Assembly (NCBI GenBank): GCA_945859605.1
Contig: OX243822.1
Span: forward strand, 7,295,860 to 7,359,859
Source of the DNA: Lumbricus rubellus
Lineage: Eukaryota; Annelida; Clitellata; Crassiclitellata; Lumbricidae
Direction of reading: 5' to 3'
Length of the DNA stretch: 64,000 nucleotides
The notes under the pieces: model-generated
The model's database searches: none
What the model was told of the DNA's origin: nothing
Seen by the model: the letters and a program-made list of their open reading frames with translations, nothing else
Position numbers and translations under genes: made by a program
Shown here: piece by piece, positions 30,605 through 40,860 of the stretch
How positions within the stretch are numbered: the stretch's first letter is position 1
Layout of the letters: every line of letters starts with the position of its first letter

Positions 30605-33600
30605 TCATTCTGTCAGGTTAAGCGTGCTGGAAAACGTGAACTCCAACTCTGGATCTTGCCACGAACGTTCTTCAACACTAAACGTCGTATCAAAGTAGGG
30701 CTCATCCAAACTCTGGTGTGCTTCTTCCCAGGTTATGTGTTGCCATGCTTTCGGTATCTTTGGAGGCAAGGCATCATAGCGCTCAGCAAGTTGTTCAACA
30801 AACTGAGCCATGAACCATTTCCCATATAACGATGCATTATAGTTTTGACTGCGTGGAATATCCCAGTTTTTATACTCGGCTAATTCTCTGTAGTTTTTGA
30901 ATGAGTGGCAATCCAAGTTAAACAACCTGTGATACCATTTGTTATATTTTTCAATGAGAGCCTTGTTTCTGAAATCAACTCGAGTGCCAACCAAGGTTTG
31001 ACAAGTACCCAGTGACAGCTTTCTCCGCCTTCTGTGTCTTATTTCAGATGCATCGGCAGTTTCTTGTGTATTTGCAAACAAACCCCAAATATCAATTGTA
31101 CCTATGATGCCCGTTGGGTAATGATTAGCACGATGATCTCCAGCATGCCCGTCAAGTGATTGAGAACAGGGCGCTGAACAGAAAGGACATTTCTCTCGAC
31201 ATCCCATTATCTTCTCAAACAGAGGGCGAATTGCAGCTTTGTTTTGTTTGCACACAAATGTTTCAAATGTGGAGTTAGCCTTGCTAAGAAATTCAGCGTA
31301 CAAGTTGTCAATTTCTTTTATCACCCCCTCTGTGAAACCGTTTAAAATATTTATTCGGAAGTAGATTCCACTGGCTATGTTCATGCACTTCTTGAAAATT
31401 TGAATATATTCACTTTCACTCTCATTGTAGTTTGTTTCTGCCTGTCTCAGAGCATTCTTAGCTTCCGTCACAAACTTTCCAACACTGTTTCTAACCATTT
31501 TCTGAAAAAGAGTTTCCGATTCGCTTCCGTTCGTCAGCCTGTCTTTCAGTAACTTTATTATTGCATCGAGGAAAAGGTTTACGCTGGCTTCTGATTCAGC
31601 AAGCTCAAAATAAAGCATATACTCTTCTAAACATGTCTTCTTTGTTTCGATATCTAGAATTAAATTATAAGTCTTTTGACCAATATCCTTTAGAATCGCT
31701 CTAAGAAAGGCGCGTTTGGACCGAAAAGTAGGATTACTATCGTCTTCCTTTATCAGTTCGCCAAGATCTTTAACAAAAGATGTTTCCGCATAATCGAAGA
31801 TTTGTTTGCTGACAACCTTGATGTTTTCTTCTGCTGTCACATTGACGATATAATGCAATTGACTGATGGACCTTTCGTGACGCTCTTCGATATCTACCAG
31901 TGGATCAGTCAGTGAAATGGATCTCTTGCTGTTTTCGAGTGATCGCTTGTAAGTATAATGACATACAAATTCAATGAATCTAGTAATGTAATCATGAGTA
32001 AAGCTATATCCTGGTGGCAGGACTGAGCACATTTCATCAGTTTCAGTACTAACGTCATGGCCTTTCTTTAGGATTCCAAGCAGCTGACGAACTTCGGACA
32101 GAATCCCATCCAAATTGGACGCATTGAATTCAGGGTCGCTCTGACTTTGAAATTTCAACTCCCACTTCTTACGTGCATCTTGAAGACGGCTCTTTGCATT
32201 GTAAACATGTGATTTGGAGTAAACAAAATCTATTACCCAAGATGGTAATAGATTTGTTTTTTCGGTTTGATCAATGTCATTTTCAGTTACCTCAGGCATT
32301 GCAAAAGCTAAATCTGAATTAAACAACTCATCTATGTTAAAGTGAATTTTGCCTTCCTCACTCAAAATTTTCATTGATCGACGAATTGTTTCTTTAATTG
32401 TATTGTCTGCAAGCTGCGTTTTTTCATCAACTAAATCCTTGTTTTCCTGAATAAGATGCTGCCATTGTTCTTCAAAGTCTTTTACTACTCTCTCATTCAA
32501 TTTGCCTATCTCCACTTCTTGAATATGCTTCTCCAGAGCAGTCAGTTTCGCATTTAAGTCTTTAACGCTGTCATCGTTTTCAAGTGTCTTCACATGGACA
32601 TTTATATCTTTTGTCGTTTCGTCGATGATGCGTTCAAGTTCTCTAGATTTGATAATATCAAGCGAATTTGAATACTTTTGCTTTAAAGCTGAGCAAATAT
32701 CAGCGGCATCAATAACACCTTGCACAGTGCCATTCAGTTTGGTAAAATTCTTTTTAACAGCATCGGTCGCTTCTATCAAAATTCTTGCTTTTTCTGCTCT
32801 GACTTCTATAGCACATTTCATAAAACAATTTGATGTACCAATCTTTGTCTGTTCGAGTTTGTTTAGACTCTTGAAGTTGTCCACTTCGTGAGAAATTATG
32901 TCATTCAAAACCATCCCTGACATTATTTCCTGCGTGTTCCTATAACAGCGCACAAAGTCGTTGTGAAGCATCGCATTCCACAGATCAGACATACGAAGAA
33001 AGAAACTCGAAATTGTCAATCTTGAAAGATTTGTTCTCATCAACTGCACCAGATATTGCCTCAACTCCTTTGTTTTTGCAATGTAATCTTGGCTTATTCT
33101 CGCCTTTGGCGGTCTGCCATTCCATAAATCCGGAAAATACCACGAATTTAACACAGGATCATACTTGATCACTTGATCAAATTTAGTTATTTCAGGGAAA
33201 CCTTCAGCACGACCAGCGGCCTCTATTGCTTCGTCTAACAGCAGAAACTGTTTTTCTTGCCCCAGCCGATTCCTGTTTTCTGCATCGACAGCCGGAACAT
33301 TCTGATGCACAAACATACATATTGGCATCAATTCCAGTTCCGCCTTGGTTTTTCTGACACGAATTAAACCATACGCAGCAATCTGCAAAATGTCTTTCAT
33401 TTCTGCCCAGTTTTCGCCTTTCATATTGATTATTGCAGCATCGGCCAATCCAATGGCAAAAGTAGCCAATTCATTGTCTCTGAAAGTCGAGTTTCCAGCA
33501 AACTCTGAAGCTGCAAGGCCTTCTGTGTCCACAACTAAAACGTAATCATAGTCTACATGTAGACTTTCCTTGTCGACAGGAACGAGGTGACAGTAGATTC

Positions 33601-35614
33601 CTTTTGTACATCGTCCAGCACTCACTGGAAACTGAAGACCAAAGAGAGCATTCAGCAGAGTTGACTTTCCAGAACTTTGAACTCCAATTATCGCTATTAC
33701 AAATATCCTTGCGTTGCTAGTCATGCTTGTAACTTGTTGTAGAACTGCTTTCACCCAGGTTATTGGGACATTTGAAGTGTCGCCATCCATTAGTTCCAAA
33801 GGATGGCCCAACAGTAGAAGTTTAGCTACGATTGTAGGGAAACTGTTTACAACCTCCGGTGAAAGATGAGCTTTCCTCAGCTTTTCCTTCATTCGAATTT
33901 CTTCCGAGATCACAGCTTCATACATCTGTCCGTGCTCACGTAGAATGTGCTCCAAACCAATAACGCTGTTTGCAGTTTTCAACTCAATTTGACTTAGTTC
34001 AGCTTTACAGTCCTCTTCCTTTGAGTTTTGTGGATGGTGTCCTAGTTTCTTCTTTTTGAATTCTTCTATGAGGTTTGATGTGACATCTCGACATCTTACA
34101 TCTAATTTTATCCTGCAGCAATTTAGGTAGTACGAAAGATTTGGACCTTGCAGGAAGTGAAATTTTAAAGAAAATTGCATAGTTATTTTGCTTTGTTGAA
34201 TAAGACTGAGACATTGCAGCTCTCTTTGGTGTGTTTTTTCTAACTCTTTTTCAGCAATAAAAGTTTCGTCTTGTTTATTATCTGGCAACTTTCCTCGCTG
34301 CTCCCGTTCAATTTTCCCAATTTTCTTCCATGGTTCACCTTGTAGCGGAAGTATAAATGGTTTACAATCAGACAATTGTTCCGACAGTAAATGGACGAAT
34401 TCGTCAGCACTCGCTTTCACTTCTTTGTAATCGAACTTGTTTTCATCACCCAGAAATCCAAAATTCAATGCACTTCGGCTGATGTTGGCATATGTGCGCA
34501 TTTGGTTTGAATTTCTTTTGTCGTGCTTGAAAAACTTGGATATCGTTTTTCTCAAATGGTTTGTAAAGTCGACATCGTTCATTTTCTCTCCATCATTCCA
34601 GTCATATATCACTTCAAAGATTACACCACTCTGATATTCCCACAATTGCAAATCGTTTTCTTCATCTTCATCGATGAACTCTGGTGAGATATAGCAAACA
34701 ATGAATTTTGTATGTGACAAGTCTACGTCCTTGATAACACTCTCGTAAAATTCCTTAAATAGTTCAAACGAATCGACCATAAAGACAACTAGTGTTGATG
34801 ACTGGCAAAGGAATTGTGCTTGCTTTTGGTAATCTTTTGCATCTCCACGAAGATTTAATGCCATGAAAAATCTGCAATTGAATTCTTCTTCAGACGCTGT
34901 TGATGACTGAAACCAGGCAGCCTCTATGGATCCGATTGAGACTAATCGTGAGGCGTATCCGTTAGCACAGTCTCTGTGAAAGAAAGTATTGAAAGAGTTG
35001 TAGTTGAGAAGTTCATTTACCAGCTTTGATTTGGATCTGTGCAGCTCACCAACACGAATAAACGACACAACTGGCTTTCTTATGTCAACTAATGTATCGG
35101 TTAAAGACGACGATCTCTCATGTATTGGCTCCTGTACTTCTGGAACTAGACTTCTCAGAGCAAAATGCAGCAACGTATATGAACCATTATTCACACCTGG
35201 AAGCACTATCGAAATACTTAGCTTATTGGCAAACATTTTCTCTACCAAAATCTGTCTGAGAAAGTCATCACAACAATTCATTACAACAACCAACAAATCC
35301 ATTGGATGCAATTTTCGTCGACTCTGCTCTTTCTTATCTTTCGTCTTTTGCTGTTTAACACCATCTGAAGTGCATTGGACCATGTTATCTGCTTCCTTTT
35401 TAACTCTGTTGTTGACATGCTTATTAATTTCAGTTGTAACTGAAAATACTGCCGTGGAGTCGAACATAAGCAGTTTTCTAACAATTTCAAGGCCATACTG
35501 CTCTTCACAACCATTCGGAGATTTTCCGCGCAACTTAATTGCTTCGCTGAAAGAAAGTTTCTGAGGATAGTAATCAGTCAACTTGAGTTCTTGCAGAAGA
35601 TCAATTGAAACCAT
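30605..35614 (-). CDS. VLIG-type very large GTPase, copy D, intact single exon
   Basis: 1669 open codons without introns, the usual VLIG one-giant-exon form. N-terminal LKLTDYYPQKLSFSEAIKL block; two up-VLIG-like helical segments; GTPase with P-loop GVQSSGKS (644-651), G2 T670, G3 DTEGL (696-700) and the VLIG-specific FVHQN (768-772) in place of a canonical NKxD; charged, probably coiled-coil helices (about 930-1090); a Cys cluster CREKCPFCSAPC (1472-1483) with H-x-G-D-H just after; CQTLVGT; terminal YGKWFMAQF and TWEEAHQSL. The start is the Met shared with copy B; in-frame TAA lies 9 codons upstream, after a possible splice acceptor (TTTTAAATTTTAG), so an upstream exon may exist. Vertebrate relatives are cytosolic, interferon-inducible GTPases; the immune role here is inferred. 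Confidence 0.93.
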   Translation of the reverse strand: MVSIDLLQELKLTDYYPQKLSFSEAIKLRGKSPNGCEEQYGLEIVRKLLMFDSTAVFSVTTEINKHVNNRVKKEADNMVQCTSDGVKQQKTKDKKEQSRRKLHPMDLLVVVMNCCDDFLRQILVEKMFANKLSISIVLPGVNNGSYTLLHFALRSLVPEVQEPIHERSSSLTDTLVDIRKPVVSFIRVGELHRSKSKLVNELLNYNSFNTFFHRDCANGYASRLVSIGSIEAAWFQSSTASEEEFNCRFFMALNLRGDAKDYQKQAQFLCQSSTLVVFMVDSFELFKEFYESVIKDVDLSHTKFIVCYISPEFIDEDEENDLQLWEYQSGVIFEVIYDWNDGEKMNDVDFTNHLRKTISKFFKHDKRNSNQMRTYANISRSALNFGFLGDENKFDYKEVKASADEFVHLLSEQLSDCKPFILPLQGEPWKKIGKIEREQRGKLPDNKQDETFIAEKELEKTHQRELQCLSLIQQSKITMQFSLKFHFLQGPNLSYYLNCCRIKLDVRCRDVTSNLIEEFKKKKLGHHPQNSKEEDCKAELSQIELKTANSVIGLEHILREHGQMYEAVISEEIRMKEKLRKAHLSPEVVNSFPTIVAKLLLLGHPLELMDGDTSNVPITWVKAVLQQVTSMTSNARIFVIAIIGVQSSGKSTLLNALFGLQFPVSAGRCTKGIYCHLVPVDKESLHVDYDYVLVVDTEGLAASEFAGNSTFRDNELATFAIGLADAAIINMKGENWAEMKDILQIAAYGLIRVRKTKAELELMPICMFVHQNVPAVDAENRNRLGQEKQFLLLDEAIEAAGRAEGFPEITKFDQVIKYDPVLNSWYFPDLWNGRPPKARISQDYIAKTKELRQYLVQLMRTNLSRLTISSFFLRMSDLWNAMLHNDFVRCYRNTQEIMSGMVLNDIISHEVDNFKSLNKLEQTKIGTSNCFMKCAIEVRAEKARILIEATDAVKKNFTKLNGTVQGVIDAADICSALKQKYSNSLDIIKSRELERIIDETTKDINVHVKTLENDDSVKDLNAKLTALEKHIQEVEIGKLNERVVKDFEEQWQHLIQENKDLVDEKTQLADNTIKETIRRSMKILSEEGKIHFNIDELFNSDLAFAMPEVTENDIDQTEKTNLLPSWVIDFVYSKSHVYNAKSRLQDARKKWELKFQSQSDPEFNASNLDGILSEVRQLLGILKKGHDVSTETDEMCSVLPPGYSFTHDYITRFIEFVCHYTYKRSLENSKRSISLTDPLVDIEERHERSISQLHYIVNVTAEENIKVVSKQIFDYAETSFVKDLGELIKEDDSNPTFRSKRAFLRAILKDIGQKTYNLILDIETKKTCLEEYMLYFELAESEASVNLFLDAIIKLLKDRLTNGSESETLFQKMVRNSVGKFVTEAKNALRQAETNYNESESEYIQIFKKCMNIASGIYFRINILNGFTEGVIKEIDNLYAEFLSKANSTFETFVCKQNKAAIRPLFEKIMGCREKCPFCSAPCSQSLDGHAGDHRANHYPTGIIGTIDIWGLFANTQETADASEIRHRRRRKLSLGTCQTLVGTRVDFRNKALIEKYNKWYHRLFNLDCHSFKNYRELAEYKNWDIPRSQNYNASLYGKWFMAQFVEQLAERYDALPPKIPKAWQHITWEEAHQSLDEPYFDTTFSVEERSWQDPELEFTFSSTLNLTE

Positions 35615-35750
35615 TCTCCGCAGCGGAATATCTAAAATTTAAAATGGTAGGCCTATAAACCTGTAGATTGTAGCTTCGATATCGTAATCACAGAAAGGCA
35701 AGCTTGTTAGGCAAAAGGACCCTCAATTAAGATGCATATAAAGTTTTAAC

Positions 35751-36359
35751 CAGTGTTGTTGAAAGTACCGGGCAAATGTACTTAAGTAAAAGTAAAAGTA
35801 AAATAGATTTTAATTACTTAAGTAAAAGTAAAAGTACTCATCACAAATTTTTACTTAAGTAAAAGTAAAAAGTAGCCCCCTCAAATAATACTTTTTAAGT
35901 AAAAAGTAAAAGTACCGAGTCTTTCTCTAAGCTTAACTCAATCGATTATTAACCTTCAAAAATACTAAATTCTCGAAATGGCACTTATCGTTGAGTCTAG
36001 TACGCACGCTTCCGATTCATTGTTAGCACAATGCACAGCTGACGAGTCGTTCTGCTGCAGAAATGGCAATGCATCCAGCGTGCACCAATCATCGAAAATC
36101 TATTTTTAGGCATGCAAATTTGAATAAGCTGTCTTAGCTTAGCGAAACGAAATGTTAATTAGCGCTTTGAAGTAACGAACATTGTAACGAGTGTCGCATA
36201 AATTGTAGCGAAGTAAAAGTACTGAAATATGGGTAAAATTTTACTTCGTTGAAAGTAAAAGTATTTTGGTTTTATGTTACTTCGTTACATGTGAAAGTAC
36301 TCAAACTTTTACTTAAGTACAGTAACGCGTTACTTTTACTTCGTTACTGTACAACACTG
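35751..36359. mobile_element. hAT MITE (CAGTGTTGTACAGTAAC family)
   Basis: A 609-bp element with ends CAGTGTTGTTGAAAGTAC and GTTACTGTACAACACTG and an exact 8-bp duplication GTTTTAAC (35743-35750 and 36360-36367). The sub-termini are dense in AAGTAAAAGTA repeats. It sits about 140 bp upstream of VLIG copy D, so it could influence that promoter, though nothing in the sequence proves this. Confidence 0.93.
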
Positions 36360-36472
36360 GTTTTAACTCTGCTTCGCGCGATTACGATCTTTCCCCTTTA
36401 CAGCTTTGCCAGGTATATTGTGCAGCAGACAGGAAGCCGAGGTGGCGTCAGAAAGAGGGGATTCAAAAAGAC

Positions 36473-37309
36473 GGTAGCACGACATTTAATCCCGCGACAC
36501 TTAATACCGCGACAGTTAATACCGGACACTTAATCCCGGCGACATTTAATCCCGCGTCAGTTAATCCCGCGACAGTTAATCCCGACGAAATTTAATCCCG
36601 GCGACATTTAATCCCGCGACATTTGATACCGCGACACTTAATACCTGTACACACATGAGTACGAATATTTGTATGACTATTGTTGTCCACATAGCTAATT
36701 AGGTAGGCAAATTAGGTAGGCCTACATCTCTGTTCAGGTTTTCTGTAGTGCATCTTTACATAAAACGATCATTATAAAGGATTTTAAACAGGATTTCCGA
36801 AGTTCAGTCTACTATAGGGCAATGATATGGTTGCGAATTTCGGCTGCAGTAGCAAAGGCAAACAAACTGTGATAGGCCCTACATGGAAATTACGAATACA
36901 TTAAACATCGCGACAATGCCAACGGAGCTTTTTTATGAAAAAAACATGCAGTAAATACTGCTGTAAATATTGCTTTTATCGAATTTTACTGGTTTTATAA
37001 TATTTAACTGCAAAGACATAACTTTTTAACAATAGTGAATAGGCCTATTACTGTGAATATTGCTTTTTGAATTTAACTGTTTTAAAATGTTATTTTACTT
37101 TACTGTTATTAAGTGTCGCGGGATTAAATGTCGCCGGGATTAACTGTCGCGGGATTAATTGGTCGAGGGATTAAGTGTCGCCGGGATTTAACGTCGCCGG
37201 GATTAACTGTCGCGGGATTAAATGGTCGCGGTATTAAGTGTCGCGGGATTAACTGTCCGGTACTAACTGTCACGGTATTAAGTGTCGCGGGATTAAGTGT
37301 CATGGAACC
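36473..37309. mobile_element. TU-like foldback element 1 in the split LINE
   Basis: The arms (about 36473-36650 and 37110-37309) are inverted arrays of GACA(T/G/C)TTAATCCCGC-type units. The ends are GGTAGCACGACATTTAAT and AAGTGTCATGGAACC. A 9-bp duplication CAAAAAGAC flanks it (36464-36472 and 37310-37318). The middle (36650-37110) is AT-rich, non-coding, and is the inverse of the middle of element 2. Confidence 0.92.
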
Positions 37310-37912
37310 CAAAAAGACTGTTCCACATCGTGAACGATTTGGCAGTATATGCAAAGATACACACCCTGCCAATAAAAATCAGCGATGGGCAGGAAACTAA
37401 AACCCAGAACTAGTAAGCGGAACGATGGAAGGAGCATTTTGAGAACGTCCTGAACTGCCCAGAACCGACTATGCGGCTCGAAATACTTGACACAGAAGTG
37501 GAGCAGGAAGTGGAAGAACTGGATATTAACTTGGAGGATATAAACGAAGAAGATGTACGAAAGGCAATCAAGAAACTAAAAAACGGGAAGGCGGCTGGAG
37601 GAGATGGAATCAAAGTTGAGATGATTAAATATGGAGGCGAGGAGATGATAAAACAACTAGCAACCTTGTGCAACAACATATGGAAAACAGGCAAAATACC
37701 AAAGACATGGAAGGAGGGTATTATCATTCCCATCCCCAAAACGGAAGATCTAAGAGAGTGCAATAACTGGAGAGGCATCACCCTGCTATCAGTCCCAGGA
37801 AAGATTATGGCCGCGATAATGCTGAACAGAATGAGAACAGCTGTAGACGAGAGACCACGACAAGAACAGGCAGGGTTCAGGCCGGGACGATCATGCGGTG
37901 GGCAGATTTTTA
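37310..37912 (+). pseudogene. LINE RT, N-terminal piece
   Basis: Reads LFHIVNDLAVYAK..., two adjacent stops, then AERWKEHFENVLN, VRKAIKKLKNGKAAGGDGI, WKEGIIIPIPK, NNWRGITLLSVPGKIMA, RQEQAGFRPGRSCGGQIF: the linker and first RT blocks of an APE-type LINE. Interrupted exactly after QIF by the second foldback element. Confidence 0.85.
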
Positions 37913-39171
37913 GGTTCCATGACACTTAATTCCGCGACACTTAATACCGCGACAGTTAGTACCAGACAGTTAATCCTGCGACACTTAATCCCGCGACCAT
38001 TTAATCCCGCGACAGTTAATCCCGGCGACATTTAATCCCGGCGACACTTAATCCCGCGAACAATTAATTCCGCGACAGTTTATCCCGGCGACATTTAATC
38101 CCGCGACACCTAATACCGGGAAAGAAATAACATTTTAAAACAGTTAATTTCCATAAAAGCAATAGTCACAGCAATAGGCCTACTCAATAATTGTTCAAAA
38201 GAGCTAAGCCTTTGCAGTTAAATATTAAAAAACCAGCAAAATTTGACAAAAGCAATATTCACAGCAAAATTCACTGTTAAAAAAGAGTTCCATTGGCACT
38301 TTCGCGATGTTTAAAGTATTCGTAATTTCCATGTATCACAGTTTGTTTGGCTTTGCTACTGCAGCCTAAATTCGCCTCCATGTCACTGCCCTATCGTAGA
38401 CTGAATTTCGCAATTCTGTTTAATATCCTTTGTAATGATTTTTTATGTACAGAAGTACAACAGAAAACCTAAACAGAGAGGGAGGCCTAACTAATTGGCT
38501 ATGTGGACAACAATAGGCGTACAAATATTCGTACTCGCGTGTGTACAGGTATTAAGTGTCGCGATATCAAATGTCGCGGAATTAAGTGTCCCCGGGATTA
38601 AATGTCGCCGGGATTAACTGTCGCGGGATTAACTGACGCGGGATTAAATGTCGCCGGTGTAAAGGTTTCAAATTACCCCCTCCTAAACATTACCCCCCGG
38701 TAACTTGAAACCGGTTTCAGATTACCCCCCGGAAACTAGATTTGCATCAACCATCGCATTTCTTGCACTAAAAAAATTAGAAAAATCATCCCGCTTCTTG
38801 TTTTGGTTTGAAGCTTTTCATCTGTCATCCTACTTCGTGGTTTGTTATCAATATTTTAATCGGGAAAAAATAATAGCCTCGAAGACATTTCTTCATGTAA
38901 CTTCCGCGGCGATTTAGTATTTTAGTAACAGATGAAAATATTGATAACAAACCACGAAGTGGGATGACGGATGAAAATCTTCGGACCAAAACAAGAAGCG
39001 GGTAGATTTTTCTGACATTTTCAGTGCAATAAATGAGATGATTGATGCAAATTACAGTTTTTAGGGGGGTAATGTTTAGGAGGGGGTAATCTGAAACCTT
39101 TACACCGGGACTAAGTGTCCGGTATTAACTGTCGCGGTATTAAGTGTCGCGGGATTAAATGTCGTGCTACC
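37913..39171. mobile_element. TU-like foldback element 2 in the split LINE, with its own nested insertion
   Basis: Same family as 36473-37309 but in inverse orientation: ends GGTTCCATGACACTTAAT and GTCGTGCTACC. It is flanked by an 8-bp duplication GATTTTTA (37905-37912 and 39172-39179). Left array 37913-38115, middle 38115-38545, right array 38545-39171, the latter interrupted by another foldback element (38658-39104). Confidence 0.92.
38658..39104. mobile_element. Nested foldback MITE with TGTAAAGGTTTCA ends
   Basis: A 447-bp palindromic element. About 42 bp of near-perfect terminal inverted repeat starting TGTAAAGGTTTCA and running through ACCCCCTCCTAAACATTACC is followed by further inverted sequence (CAAACCACGAAGT block), so most of it can fold. 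It interrupts the right array of foldback element 2. The flanking CCGG (38654-38657 and 39105-39108) may be a 4-bp duplication; equally the ends could be GGT...ACC with no duplication. Confidence 0.8.
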
Positions 39172-39862
39172 GATTTTTACACTCAGGCAAATAATAGAAA
39201 AGTCGTTAATGTACGAAAGACCAGTACTTTTCAACTTCATCGACTTCAGAACGGCTTTTGATAGTGTACACAGGAAATCACTATGGAGGATAATGAAAAG
39301 ATATGGTATACCATCCAAAATAATGGACATCATTTAGGCCTACAGGTTCTATGATGGCAGTCGGTGAGCGGTAAGATGCGAAAGCGAAGTGGGAGAATGA
39401 TTTCAGATTGTGACGGGAATACGACAGGGATGTGTGCTATCACCTTTGAATTTTGCCCTAGTCGTGGACTGGATAATGACCCAAGTGACGAATGATGCTG
39501 ACTTTGAATTACGGTGGGTGAATGGTGGTAGGCTAGGAGACCTCGACTTCGCAGATGACATCGCCCTACTATATAACACCAGTCCTGGGAGGGCATGAAA
39601 GAGTTAACAATCAGAACACAAGAAAAGGCGGCAATGATACATGTAGGTCTTGCTATCAACCCTGGTCAAACAGAGATCATGAAGGTTGGAAATTGGAGCG
39701 TGGACGATAGGATTGTTATTGACGGGGAGAGGTGGAAGAGGTGGATGCCTTCTGCTACCTGGGAAGCCTAATGACGGCGGATAGCAGCTGCGAGGGAAAT
39801 TAACGCGAATAGGAAAGGCAAACGCTGCCAGTGAGCGGGTAGGACAAATGAGGATGGGGGAA

Positions 39863-40264
39863 TAGTGTCTATTGGCTATTTTGTGGCTGGCTAATGGTAC
39901 TTATGTGATTGTGGAACGGGGTGCAGTGTTTTGTTGACATCTCGATTAATGGATCAGAGACTGCATACACAGCGCAGGCAGAATCGTAGCATTTGGATCG
40001 TAGCCTGTACTGGGGTATTTTAAGGGTAGATGATTTTACCATACCGTGGTGGATAGACCATTCCCCATATTTCAAGATTCATAACCCATTGACTTCGGAC
40101 ATTTGTTTTAAAAGCAGAGATCTTGCTGATGGGTGGAAATTTTTGACGTGAATCGCAACATAAGAGATCTGACCTTACAAGTTACACCTGCAGAACTTGT
40201 GTTTAGCTGTCGAAGATTGTTTATCCATTCCAGAACTGACATTATTTTAACACTTTTATTAGGC
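39863..40264. other. Intergenic stretch
   Basis: Sequence right of the truncated LINE. No recognised feature apart from the LINE boundary. Confidence 0.4.
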
Positions 40265-40515
40265 CCATAGAAATGAAATTGTTTCTGAACCTAAATTAGA
40301 ACTGCAATTATTTCAGAACTTGAATTAGAACAGAAATTATTTCAGAATTTGAATTAGAACTGAAATTTTTTCAGAACTTGAATTAGAACTGAAATTATTT
40401 CAGAACTTGAATTAGAACTGAAATAGGAATTATTTCCAGAATAGGAATAGAATTAGAACTGAAATTAGATTCCTAGAACAGAATTAGAACTGAAATTTGG
40501 AATTATTTTTAGAAC
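40265..40515. repeat. Minisatellite, ~30-bp unit
   Basis: TTAGAACTGAAATTATTTCAGAACTTGAA-type units recur about eight times with growing divergence to the right. Confidence 0.85.
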
Positions 40516-40534
40516 TGAAATACTCAACTCTAGG

Positions 40535-40860
40535 CACAAGGCGGGACGCAACAGGGAGCCCATTCCAGGTTCTATAGGACCAGCCACTGAGAAAGTGCGA
40601 TGCTACATTATAGTAGTCCGTGAGCCTACGTGGGTCTATAATTATATGATTGATATTCAAAACTCTACTTATAGATTGTCACCTTTTGATATAGGGTATG
40701 AGGTATTTGTCATTTCAGTTTTCTGAGCGTACTGAACTTGACCGTTCTCTCAGTATTAGAGGATAAACGACTTGGAAGAGTAAATTGAGAAATGGATCAA
40801 ATTCCAAGACAAGTCCTGAGGCTAGGCCTACGTGCCTGCAGGTCTGCTGATAATAATTAT
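40535..40860. repeat. Possible retroelement 3'-end sequence
   Basis: GGGAGCCCATTCCAGG...GACCAGCCACTGAGAAAGTGCG resembles the block at 17690-17740. A non-LTR 3' region is my best guess, with low confidence. Confidence 0.3.

Larger units (their letters stand above)
36424..39862 (+). mobile_element. LINE copy split by two foldback insertions
   Basis: Three exon-like pieces form one element: 36424-36472 (RQEAEVASERGDSK), 37310-37912 (ends RPGRSCGGQIF) and 39172-39862 (starts with TLRQIIEKS after the second insertion, then IDFRTAFDSVHRKS, TGIRQGCVLSP, LDFADDIALL). Removing the two foldback elements with one copy of each duplication restores continuity with the LINE at 25829-27030. Stops are present at about 37410-37416 and a TAGGCCTA-derived stop at 39335, so it is dead. 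The 5' endonuclease part and the 3' tail are missing. Confidence 0.85.

Noticed and set aside
36473..39171. CRISPR-like regularly spaced repeats
   Set aside because: Units are contiguous short tandem repeats in inverted arms with target duplications in a eukaryotic genome; there are no unique spacers and no cas genes.
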